42,759 nt of DNA, taken from the NCBI GenBank assembly GCA_017882305.1, contig JADGPU010000017.1:1-42759 (forward strand). The letters run 5' to 3'. The notes beneath the pieces were generated by a model. The model worked only from the letters and a program-made list of their open reading frames with translations, was not told where the DNA came from and did no database searches. The position numbers and the translations under genes are program-made. Of the stretch, positions 8,750 to 16,274 are shown one piece after another (within the stretch, counting starts at the first letter, position 1; every line of letters begins with the position of its first letter). This DNA comes from Bacteroidales bacterium (GTDB taxonomy: Bacteria > Bacteroidota > Bacteroidia > Bacteroidales > VadinHA17).

Positions 8750-11530
8750 CCTGTCAATATCCTTAACACATCTGAAACCAACAGTCGGACTCCTGTCGTA
8801 GCCGGGTGAGACCATTAGTAAGATCTGCGTTTTGTCGAGCGACTGAGGCCCTCCCTGGATATACCACCAACTTGATTCAGGGTTATAATAACTTCCGCCA
8901 CGAATTACGGTGAAATAACTTGTTCCGTTAAAATACATATCATTTGTCATCTGCCATACATTACCCACCATATCAAATACTCCGTAAGGGCTCTGACCTT
9001 TTTTGAAAGCATCAACCGGTGTTGGTCTGTCGAAAGAATTATTACAGTAAGTGCCATGAAATTCATCACCCCATGGCCATTTATGTTTATCCTGTCCCTG
9101 AGCTGCGAGTTGCCATTCAGCCTGAGTAGGAAGCCGTTTTTGAGCCCATTTTGAATAAGCCTGCATATCTTCATAACTAATATAAACCACAGGATATTCT
9201 TCCTGTCCCTGCTTGAACTTACCTGATTCCCAATGCCTTAAATACCTTGTAGTATCTGCCGGACTGTATCCGGAATTTATGAGAAATTCATAATACTGTG
9301 CATTTGTTACAGGATATTTATCGATCAGAAAACTATCAATTTTTACTAAGTTACCACTAACATCAGGATAAGGAATAAAGTCTTCATTGCAAGATACATT
9401 AAATGAAAAGATTGTGCCTGGTACAAGAGCCATATCGAGAGGTATATTTGAAGCTTTCTCAGTACTATTTACTTTACTGATAATCCATGGCTTCCCTCCT
9501 TTCAGAAACAAAATATTCTCGTCTTTTAATCTCTTGTTTTCAATAAGCTGCAGAACGATTTTTCCCTCGTAAAAACCAAAAATATCCTTTACTCGGATTG
9601 TGGTGTCTTTTAATATTCGGAACTCTTTATTAAAAGTCTGATATGATGGTTCTCCTTTCCAGATTAATAGTTTTCCTGTTCCGTTTGCTGAGATTTTAAT
9701 TGAATCGCCCACAAGTTTTGATTTGATCATATCGGGCAATTCAGCTACACAATCGACAGATCCCTCTTTTCTAGTGCCTAAAAATGACTGCTGCCAGCCC
9801 ATTGCATTGGCAGAAAGATATGTTTTACCTCTTTCAATAACAGGAAGAAGGTTTTCGTGATTCCATATTGAGATATAGTGTTTACCTTCATTACTGCTGA
9901 CTTCAAATAATTTATCACTGACACCTTCCGGTCTCATGTTAAGAACTGTATAAATAGTTTTTTCACCCGATTTCCAACGATTTACAAAAACTTTATCGAG
10001 TACTGTCTCTATCAGTGGAGTCCAGTCATTATCAAGGAAAGCATCATTATTTTGTCTGAGAATGAATGTTGTCCGTGACAGAAAGTTGAGATCATTGGTA
10101 TAGTTTTCATCCCTCCCGCCTGGCCGGAACATATTCAACTCTGTCCCATAGCCGTTAAAAAAAGCAATGGCAATCTCACGGTGAATTATATCCTCTCCTA
10201 CATCACAAACCCTGAAAATAGAAAAATCAGGTTTGATTAATTTATTAAGATTCAGTTCCGGGCTCAGAAAGATGGCATTATGGACCCTTCCAGAAATGAT
10301 TCCGGGCATGTCTTTAGGTATGGCCATACCCTCGGAGTACATCACAACTCCTTTTCTTACACTGTCGGCGGCGGCCTGCAGCTCAAAACTTGAACTACCC
10401 TTTGTATCAAGAACTACTCCATCAGCCTCAGTTTCAGCAATTAGCTTTGCCATGCCTTTGTAATGATCCTCTTTTCTTGTACTGTTATCCCATGGATTAT
10501 AAGCAATAAAAAACCGGGTACCTGACATCCGTGACATCCTTACAAATCTCCTGAGTTGTTCGGTTCCTCCCGGCAGATCTCTGTATAAATCCCATTGATT
10601 ACGCTGATCAAGACCAAGACGGGGCCATGTTGGCCAGATGCCATATACGTCGATGTTTCCGAAAAGTTCTATTCCCTTCTTGAGTACTTCTGCATAAGTA
10701 TATTTTCCCGTGAGCCTGTCATAGAATTCTCTATCCCAGGCCATTTGAAGAATTATAAGGTAACTATCCTTTATCCATGCAAGATCATTTCTTTTGAACA
10801 TGGAGTTGTCAAAGTTTTCAAGATCAAACAAATATCTGTCCCTAAACATCTTACGAAGCCCATTTTGCCATTCTCCATTAAAGACTTCTGCATTTATGGA
10901 GTAAATAACCTTTGCTTTTGGGGGTAACAGTGTTACATATCTTTGTTTCTGACCACCTTCGACTTTTGTGCGACGTGCGACAGAGCATACAGAGTATCCC
11001 TTCCCGGCAATAAAAGAGGAATAACCCAACTCCCAGGCATTATCGGGAAGAATAACTCTTACAGGTTGAAAACCAGGACGGAATAACCATGCTCGTGCCA
11101 GGTCTGATGGACCTTTCCCGGTTATGTAAACTGTACCAGTGTCTTCACCAAAGGGAACAACATTGCTTATCGAGGCAGTATCATTACCACTGTTTTCAAA
11201 TGTTAATTCTCCCCTCCATCCTGAATCATATCGATCTGATATTCGGAAGGTCACTCTTAGATTATTTTCATAAGTCTGGGTATAAAGGTCATTAATTTTG
11301 AAAACTTCTACTTCAGCAGAGTTGAATAGCTTAGTATTCAGTACAAAGCTATAAAGAGGTTTGCTCCTCGACAGAATAATCGAGTTGCTATCTGACAGAA
11401 TAATCCTGTCGGAATTCAGACCTGTATCTTTTCCAAATCCAACATTATAAAGCACCTGTGAATAACCTGAAAATGGTAAAAGAAGGAAAGCCAGATTCAA
11501 CAGACAGGTCGATTTTCCCATATTAGTCAT
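8726..11530 (-). CDS. Secreted TIM-barrel-like protein with C-terminal FGE/sulfatase-modifying-like domain
   Basis: Exported protein of unknown substrate, 934 residues. A signal peptide covers about 1-25 (ending SGYSQ). Residues about 25-215 look beta-rich. Residues about 250-560 look like a glycoside-hydrolase-type TIM barrel: IDVYGIWPTWPR, FFIAYNPWDNS, GVVLDTKG (Asp375) and VMYSEG (Glu400), the last two being plausible catalytic acids. Residues about 700-925 form a formylglycine-generating-enzyme-like fold, with DKYPVTNAQYYEF, RLPTQAEW, GNVWQMTND and VGFRCVKD. The cysteine pair of true FGE is missing from the RGGSYYNPESSWW segment, so sulfatase activation is unlikely. An alternative ATG lies 3 codons in. 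No sulfatase or sus genes are nearby. Specific function is not recognised. Confidence 0.72.
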   Translation of the reverse strand: MTNMGKSTCLLNLAFLLLPFSGYSQVLYNVGFGKDTGLNSDRIILSDSNSIILSRSKPLYSFVLNTKLFNSAEVEVFKINDLYTQTYENNLRVTFRISDRYDSGWRGELTFENSGNDTASISNVVPFGEDTGTVYITGKGPSDLARAWLFRPGFQPVRVILPDNAWELGYSSFIAGKGYSVCSVARRTKVEGGQKQRYVTLLPPKAKVIYSINAEVFNGEWQNGLRKMFRDRYLFDLENFDNSMFKRNDLAWIKDSYLIILQMAWDREFYDRLTGKYTYAEVLKKGIELFGNIDVYGIWPTWPRLGLDQRNQWDLYRDLPGGTEQLRRFVRMSRMSGTRFFIAYNPWDNSTRKEDHYKGMAKLIAETEADGVVLDTKGSSSFELQAAADSVRKGVVMYSEGMAIPKDMPGIISGRVHNAIFLSPELNLNKLIKPDFSIFRVCDVGEDIIHREIAIAFFNGYGTELNMFRPGGRDENYTNDLNFLSRTTFILRQNNDAFLDNDWTPLIETVLDKVFVNRWKSGEKTIYTVLNMRPEGVSDKLFEVSSNEGKHYISIWNHENLLPVIERGKTYLSANAMGWQQSFLGTRKEGSVDCVAELPDMIKSKLVGDSIKISANGTGKLLIWKGEPSYQTFNKEFRILKDTTIRVKDIFGFYEGKIVLQLIENKRLKDENILFLKGGKPWIISKVNSTEKASNIPLDMALVPGTIFSFNVSCNEDFIPYPDVSGNLVKIDSFLIDKYPVTNAQYYEFLINSGYSPADTTRYLRHWESGKFKQGQEEYPVVYISYEDMQAYSKWAQKRLPTQAEWQLAAQGQDKHKWPWGDEFHGTYCNNSFDRPTPVDAFKKGQSPYGVFDMVGNVWQMTNDMYFNGTSYFTVIRGGSYYNPESSWWYIQGGPQSLDKTQILLMVSPGYDRSPTVGFRCVKDIDRKNFKEKR

Positions 11531-11710
11531 TTAAATATTATATTAAACCTTAATTTTTACTGAGCCAAGTAATGATAATCAGTAACATTTTCAGTATTAA
11601 TTCGTAAAAAAGTAAAATTTTAATATGCAATATAAAACATACAAATCATTTAAAAAATGTTTTCCCGGATTTGTTCTAAAAACGGGCTAAACAGATAATT
11701 GGATCAATTT

Positions 11711-11741
11711 TTTCCGTTTAGATAAATAAGTTGTATATTTA
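11711..11741 (+). promoter_or_regulatory. Predicted promoter of the small lipoprotein
   Basis: TTTC at 11711-11714, a 19-base spacer and TATATTTA at 11734-11741 match TTTG-N19-TAnnTTTG at 10 of 12 informative-or-free positions, each element with one mismatch. A leader of about 20 nt would result. Confidence 0.4.
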
Positions 11742-11766
11742 GGGTGATTCAAAAGCAGATAGGGTA

Positions 11767-11973
11767 ATGTCTAAAACAAATAAAATACTGAATTATAGTT
11801 TTATTCTTATTCTGTTTATAATTTTTACCGCTTGTGCTCCCGCAAAAAAGAATCCATATTACGAAAAAAGAAAAAAAAGTTCCCAGGTAAATGCCTCACA
11901 ACTTGGAAGAAACAAGTACTATTTCTCATCAGGTTATCAGAAAAAACTGAACAAGACTTTTAAACCGAAATAG
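11767..11973 (+). CDS. Small putative lipoprotein
   Basis: A 68-residue protein with a charged N-terminus, a hydrophobic stretch (about 11-23) and a lipobox (FTAC, Cys24), so it is probably a lipid-anchored envelope protein. The remaining 45 residues are very basic and rich in Lys, Tyr and Asn (for example KKNPYYEKRKKSS), with no recognised domain. A near-consensus promoter lies just upstream and the gene stands alone. The lipobox, basic tail and promoter make a real gene likely, but no function can be given. Confidence 0.7.
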   Translation: MSKTNKILNYSFILILFIIFTACAPAKKNPYYEKRKKSSQVNASQLGRNKYYFSSGYQKKLNKTFKPK

Positions 11974-11986
11974 AATACTGATCTTT

Positions 11987-12754
11987 CTATTCATCGCACA
12001 TTACACTTAAACCATCGTAAGCAAGTATAATTTCTGGAGGCAACTCTTTTAACACTTCATTATGCAAGCCCATCTGATGACTGATATGTGTAATAAAAGC
12101 CTTTTTAGGTGATATCTCTCTTATAAAATCTATAGCTTCTCTAAGGCTGAAATGAGATATATGTTTTTCCTTTCTAAGTGCATTAACGACCATGTATTTC
12201 ACACCATAAAGTTTCTCTTTACTCTCCTCTGGTATATAATTTGCATCCGTTATATATGCAAAATTCCCAACTCTGAAACCGTAAACAGGTAGTCTGTAAT
12301 GGAAAACTCTCACAGGTATAATCTGCATTTTTTTGACATTGAACCCATGTTCCTGAATGGGATTAAGTCTCATTTTAGGAACTCCGGGATACTGATATTC
12401 AGAAAACACGTAAGAATATTCTTTTTTAATCACTTTCTGTACCCTTTCCTCACAATAGATGTCTATTGCTTCCTGACTTTTATAGTTAAAAGCTCTCACG
12501 TCATCCAAACCAGCAACATGATCTTTATGTTCATGGGTCAGAAGAATTGCATCGAGTTTAGAAACATGTTCTCTGAGCATCTGTTGGCGAAAGTCAGGTC
12601 CAGCATCAATAACCAGAGTTGTATCATCAGTCTCCAGAAGAATAGACGTCCTGAGTCTTTTATCTTGTGGATCTGAAGAAAGGCAAGTACTGCAATCGCA
12701 GGCTATTACCGGGACGCCCTGTGACGTACCTGTTCCTAGGAATGTTATTTTCAC
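11987..12754 (-). CDS. MBL-fold metallohydrolase (PhnP-like)
   Basis: Metallo-beta-lactamase-fold hydrolase, most like the PhnP/cyclic phosphodiesterase branch. It carries the metal-binding THEHKDH motif, an N-terminal FLGTGTSQGVP, a Cys-rich CDCSTCLSSD segment that may bind a structural zinc, VIDAGPDFR, and late metal ligands in ITDAN and THISHQMG. The start is placed at the GTG at 12754 (VKITFLGTG). The upstream TTG at 12775 falls inside an exact -7 promoter element, so it cannot lie on that transcript. Substrate is unknown. It is divergent from the methyltransferase gene and stands alone. Confidence 0.85.
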   Translation of the reverse strand: MKITFLGTGTSQGVPVIACDCSTCLSSDPQDKRLRTSILLETDDTTLVIDAGPDFRQQMLREHVSKLDAILLTHEHKDHVAGLDDVRAFNYKSQEAIDIYCEERVQKVIKKEYSYVFSEYQYPGVPKMRLNPIQEHGFNVKKMQIIPVRVFHYRLPVYGFRVGNFAYITDANYIPEESKEKLYGVKYMVVNALRKEKHISHFSLREAIDFIREISPKKAFITHISHQMGLHNEVLKELPPEIILAYDGLSVMCDE

Positions 12755-12772
12755 AATAAAAATATTTCCTGA

Positions 12773-12780
12773 CAAACCTA
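12773..12780 (-). promoter_or_regulatory. Predicted -7 element of the MBL-fold gene
   Basis: The minus strand reads TAGGTTTG, an exact TAnnTTTG. A GTTG lies about 20 bases upstream as a poor -33. Transcription would start near 12767, about 13 nt before the GTG start at 12754. Confidence 0.5.
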
Positions 12781-12817
12781 TATTAAAAATAAGTAATAGA
12801 CAACAGGTTTTGCACTT

Positions 12818-12848
12818 TTTGTAATAACATGAACAAACGGTATATTTG
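12818..12848 (+). promoter_or_regulatory. Full-consensus Bacteroidota promoter
   Basis: TTTG at 12818-12821, exactly 19 bases, then TATATTTG at 12841-12848: a perfect TTTG-N19-TAnnTTTG. A second TATATTTG follows at 12850-12857 without a matching -33. Start of transcription is expected near 12854, about 23 nt before the GTG of the methyltransferase gene. Confidence 0.78.
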
Positions 12849-12876
12849 TTATATTTGACCGAATAAATTTAAAAAT

Positions 12877-13575
12877 GTGAACGGCAGGATTTACCTTATA
12901 CCTGTGACTTTGGGAGGAGATGATTTTCTTAAAGTGATACCCGAAAAAGTAATTAGTCTTACAAGACTATTACGATACTTTATAGTTGAAGACATCAGGA
13001 GCGCCAGAAGGTTTTTGCGTCTTATTGACAAAGAGTTTCCCATAAATGATTCGGTATTCTACGAGTTAAACGAACACACAGGCGAATCAGATATTGCACA
13101 TTATCTTGAGCCGGTTTCTAACGGATCGGATATTGGTGTTCTAAGTGAGGCCGGGCTTCCCGGAATTGCTGATCCTGGTGCTAGAATAATCGCTCTGGCA
13201 CATCAGAAACGAATCACAGTAACTCCATTATCAGGACCATCATCGATACTCCTTGCTCTTATTTCTTCGGGACTTAACGGGCAGAATTTTACCTTCAACG
13301 GTTATCTGCCGGTAAAGCCTTCAGACAGGTCTGCAAAACTCAGGGAACTTGAAAAAAAAGCAGGAGAAGGATTTGCCCAGATCTTTATGGAAACGCCTTA
13401 CCGTAACCAGAAAATGATGGAGTCACTCATTGCAACCTGTCATAACGATACATTGCTCTGTATTGCAGCAGACATTACCCTGCCAACTGAATCGATCAGG
13501 ACAATGAGAATCTCAGAATGGAAAAGAGATCTTCCATTATTAAATGACAAACTTGTGGTCTTTGTAATGCAGTGA
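12877..13575 (+). CDS. SAM-dependent methyltransferase, RsmI/tetrapyrrole-methylase family
   Basis: Methyltransferase related to RsmI, which 2'-O-methylates C1402 of 16S rRNA. The 232 residues show the family's GRIYLIPVTLG N-terminus, the EDIRSARRFL segment, the VLSEAGLPGIADPGARI core (RsmI has SDAGTPxISDPG), PLSGPSSILLAL and FNGYLP. The N-terminus lacks the PIGN motif of true RsmI, and the C-terminal domain of canonical RsmI is absent, so this is probably the shorter Bacteroidota paralogue and its target may differ. The start is GTG; the ATG two bases earlier runs into TGA. It is tail-to-tail with an FKBP gene, with only 2 bases between stops. Confidence 0.82.
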   Translation: MNGRIYLIPVTLGGDDFLKVIPEKVISLTRLLRYFIVEDIRSARRFLRLIDKEFPINDSVFYELNEHTGESDIAHYLEPVSNGSDIGVLSEAGLPGIADPGARIIALAHQKRITVTPLSGPSSILLALISSGLNGQNFTFNGYLPVKPSDRSAKLRELEKKAGEGFAQIFMETPYRNQKMMESLIATCHNDTLLCIAADITLPTESIRTMRISEWKRDLPLLNDKLVVFVMQ

Positions 13576-13577
13576 GT

Positions 13578-14072
13578 TTATTTCGACGGACCAGGTGTTA
13601 CTTTAATAAGTTGAACATCATAAAGCAGTGGAGTATACCCAGGTATAGTATAATTACCTACAGTACCATATGCAAGTTTAGACGGGATAAGAAATGTAGC
13701 CTTACCACCTTCTTTCATATATGTGATCCCTTCATCAAATCCGGATATGAGCTGTCCCTCACCCACTTCAAAAACCAGATCGGCTCCTCCTGCAGTGCTA
13801 AAAAACTCAGTTCCATTGAGGTATTTACCAATAGTTACTACATCGGCAGTATCGCCTGTTACGGGAGAGCGACCGGTTCCTACTACTACATCGCGATAAT
13901 ACAAACCACTGGGTTCCAATTTAAAAGTATCAGCAGGGTTACTACTAAGGTAATTCGCAATTGCTTCGCTTTCAGCTTTTTCATATTTTCTTGCCGGATC
14001 ACACGATCCAAGTGATAATAGCACTAAAGCACAAAAGAACCAGAGGATTAATTGATAATACTTTTTAATCAT
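13578..14072 (-). CDS. FKBP-type peptidyl-prolyl isomerase, lipoprotein
   Basis: Envelope prolyl isomerase. The ATG at 14072 gives MIKKYYQL followed by a hydrophobic stretch and a lipobox (LGSC), so the mature protein is probably lipid-anchored. The FKBP domain covers about residues 60-160, with GLYYRDVVVGTG, the central VFEVGEGQLISGFDEG and ATFLIPSKLAYG. A longer TTG start at 14099 would push the signal sequence inward and is rejected. It is the last gene of an apparent operon with nrnA and a second FKBP gene. Confidence 0.87.
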   Translation of the reverse strand: MIKKYYQLILWFFCALVLLSLGSCDPARKYEKAESEAIANYLSSNPADTFKLEPSGLYYRDVVVGTGRSPVTGDTADVVTIGKYLNGTEFFSTAGGADLVFEVGEGQLISGFDEGITYMKEGGKATFLIPSKLAYGTVGNYTIPGYTPLLYDVQLIKVTPGPSK

Positions 14073-14126
14073 AGAATTAATTTTAAACAATTCCAACAAA
14101 TCTTAAACGTAATGCCCAACCAATTA

Positions 14127-14645
14127 TTATTTGGCCTGCAAGATATTAACATTATATACAATTACAGCTCTGGGGGGAATCATCTTTCTGTCTCCTATTA
14201 GTCCATATGCCAAAAAAGGAGGTATAATGAATATAGCTTCAGCTCCTGGTTTCAGTAACCTGAGGCCTTCATTCAGACCTGGCTCTAGTTCGCTTCTTCC
14301 AAGGATAACTTCCTTTGGGCCAAGATCTTTGGATGAGTAGCACTTAGTGCCGTCAAGCAGAGAACATTCATAATCCAGAGTGATTTTATCATTATCAGTA
14401 AAAATTTTCCCGCTCCCTTCATTTATAATCTGATACCACAGTCCCTTGGGGGATTCATTCATTTTGAGACTTTTTCGTTCAATATAGTTTTTTATTCTCT
14501 CCCTGTCTTTCTGAATAAAATACTTGTTAAGATCAGCCATTTCATTCTTTCCTGGTTTGGAATTAATAACAGCATTCCCCGGTTTCTCCCTGCATGTAAT
14601 TAGAGAAACTCCAAGAAGTATGATTATAATAATCCTGATTACCAT
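14127..14645 (-). CDS. FKBP-type peptidyl-prolyl isomerase, GldI-like lipoprotein
   Basis: A second envelope FKBP, 172 residues from the ATG at 14645 (MVIRIIIIILLG, lipobox LITC). The start falls 5 bases after the nrnA stop; a longer ATG at 14678 would overlap nrnA by 29 bases and bury the lipobox. The FKBP core shows GLWYQIINEGSGK, LEPGLNEGLRLLKPG and AIFIIPPFLAYG. The arrangement resembles GldI, the gliding-associated isomerase of Bacteroidota, but no other gld genes are present, so motility is not implied. It differs from its neighbour in sequence, so the pair is an old duplication or two recruitments. Confidence 0.85.
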   Translation of the reverse strand: MVIRIIIIILLGVSLITCREKPGNAVINSKPGKNEMADLNKYFIQKDRERIKNYIERKSLKMNESPKGLWYQIINEGSGKIFTDNDKITLDYECSLLDGTKCYSSKDLGPKEVILGRSELEPGLNEGLRLLKPGAEAIFIIPPFLAYGLIGDRKMIPPRAVIVYNVNILQAK

Positions 14646-14649
14646 ACAA

Positions 14650-15675
14650 TTACACCCGATCTTCAAATCTCCATGCATTCTCTTTCAGAACTTTAAGGAA
14701 ATAGGCAATGGTATTGTCGAGAGTATCAGTAAATTCGCCTCCTGAAGCGTTCAGATGCCCTCCACCTGAAAAATAGAGTGAAGCAAATTCATTAGAAGGG
14801 AAACTTCCTTTTGAACGGAAGGAAAGCTTTATAAAATTGTCTTTTTCAATAAACAAAGCAGAGAAGTCGATTCCCTTAATTGATAATGGTATATTTACAA
14901 ATCCTTCTGTATCACCCTTTATATGGTTATATTCTTTTAAATCATTTTTTGAAAGGTATATATAGGCTGTTCTAAATTCCGGGATAACCACCATTCTCTG
15001 ATTAAGAGCAAAACCCAGCAATCTTATTCTGTCACTGGAAAAATTATTATAAATCAGGTTGATTATCTTCTCTTTAATGATACCGGAATCGAGAAGATCT
15101 GCAACAATTCTGAATGTTCTGGAAGAATATGATCCATGCTCAAAATTACCTGTATCGGTAATGATACCCACATATAGAGCTTCAGCATAGGACCTGTTCA
15201 TGAATTTGACTCCATTAATTTCACAAACAAGTTCATAGACAAGCTCCGATGTCGAACATTTTGAAGGATCGGATATTGTCATATCAGCAAAATTATGAGG
15301 ATCAAGATGATGATCTATGACCACCTTCTTTGCTTCAGATGCAATTACAAAATCCTCCGCCTCACCTAACCTGTTGGATTGATTAAAATCAAGCAAGACA
15401 ATAAGATCAGCCTTTTCTATAAGCATCCTGCTTTTCTTTCTGTCTTTAATAAAAATATTTATCTGATCAGCACCGTCCATCCACTTCAAAAACTCCTGAA
15501 GATTGTTGGGAGCCATTAGGGAAACATTCTTTCCATTGGCTTTAAAATAATGATATAGAGCCAATTGTGCACCAACAGAATCACCATCCGGATTGATATG
15601 GCTTATTATCAGTATATTCTCTGATGATGAGAAAAGTTTCGATAATTCTTTTGTATATTTGGATAAATCTATCAC
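14650..15675 (-). CDS. nrnA: DHH/DHHA1 phosphoesterase, NrnA-like (nanoRNase/pAp phosphatase)
   Basis: Cytoplasmic Mn-dependent phosphoesterase that degrades 2-5 nt RNAs and may dephosphorylate pAp. The 341-residue protein carries the DHH-domain motifs ISHINPDGDSVGAQ, VLLDFNQ, the name-giving VIDHHLDPHN and GIITDTGNF. The C-terminal DHHA1 domain has the nucleic-acid-binding GGGHLNASGG. It heads a minus-strand operon with two FKBP lipoprotein genes and is divergent from ndk. A near -7 element (TATCTTTA on the minus strand, 15708-15701) lies 26 bases upstream. Confidence 0.9.
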   Translation of the reverse strand: MIDLSKYTKELSKLFSSSENILIISHINPDGDSVGAQLALYHYFKANGKNVSLMAPNNLQEFLKWMDGADQINIFIKDRKKSRMLIEKADLIVLLDFNQSNRLGEAEDFVIASEAKKVVIDHHLDPHNFADMTISDPSKCSTSELVYELVCEINGVKFMNRSYAEALYVGIITDTGNFEHGSYSSRTFRIVADLLDSGIIKEKIINLIYNNFSSDRIRLLGFALNQRMVVIPEFRTAYIYLSKNDLKEYNHIKGDTEGFVNIPLSIKGIDFSALFIEKDNFIKLSFRSKGSFPSNEFASLYFSGGGHLNASGGEFTDTLDNTIAYFLKVLKENAWRFEDRV

Positions 15676-15759
15676 TTTTGCCGGTGTTTGTTCAAGTGGC
15701 TAAAGATAAAGAATATTCCTTAAGACCGAATCTTAAGTTAGAAATCAAAAATTCAGTAT

Positions 15760-16179
15760 ATGTACAATGATTTTACTTTCTCGATTATAAAACCAGACGC
15801 AGTCAGGACAGGCAAAACAGGACCTATTCTTGCTATGATAAACGAGGCTGGTTTTGAAATTGCTGCAATGCGTATGGTCAAAATGACTCTTCCTCAAGCT
15901 GAATTATTTTATTCAGTACATAAAGGAAAACCATTTTTTGACGGTTTGATTGAGTTTATGACATCCGGACCTGTTGTTGTAATGATTTTAAGACATGAAA
16001 ATGCTGTTGATCAGTTCCGAAAACTTATTGGAGCTACAGATCCGGCTAAAGCTGAACCAGGCACTATCAGGAGAACCTTTGCAGTATCGGTACAGATGAA
16101 TGCAGTTCATGGATCAGATAGTGTTGAAAACGCAATCAGAGAAGCTAATTTCTTTTTTTCAGGAATAGAGAGATTCTGA
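15760..16179 (+). CDS. ndk: Nucleoside diphosphate kinase
   Basis: Transfers the gamma phosphate from ATP to nucleoside diphosphates through a phosphohistidine. The 139 residues match the family. FSIIKPDAVRTG is the N-terminal nucleotide-binding strand, and the active-site motif NAVHGSDS holds the catalytic His. The GTIRRTFA region contacts substrate. A TATATTTG at 15654-15661, inside the start of divergent nrnA, could be its -7 element, giving a leader of about 90 nt; no good -33 accompanies it. Confidence 0.96.
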   Translation: MYNDFTFSIIKPDAVRTGKTGPILAMINEAGFEIAAMRMVKMTLPQAELFYSVHKGKPFFDGLIEFMTSGPVVVMILRHENAVDQFRKLIGATDPAKAEPGTIRRTFAVSVQMNAVHGSDSVENAIREANFFFSGIERF

Positions 16180-16225
16180 TAATATAGTATCCCTGTCTCA
16201 ACAGTTTTACCCCACCACTCCAAAC

Positions 16226-16255
16226 TTTATATCCTGGTTTGTGTTATTAGATTTG
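16226..16255 (+). promoter_or_regulatory. Predicted promoter of the Cys-His protein gene
   Basis: TTTA at 16226-16229, an 18-base spacer and an exact TAGATTTG at 16248-16255. The expected start near 16261 leaves a short leader before the ATG at 16275. Confidence 0.5.
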
Positions 16256-16274
16256 TAGAATATTAAAACATTAT

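Noticed and set aside
8726..9430. Functional sulfatase-activating enzyme
   Set aside because: The catalytic cysteines are missing and no sulfatase gene is nearby.
12875..12880. ATG at 12875 as start of the methyltransferase
   Set aside because: It is read as ATG-TGA; the GTG at 12877 is in frame with the conserved protein.
14127..14645. Gliding motility locus
   Set aside because: The FKBP resembles GldI, but no other gld or spr gene is present.
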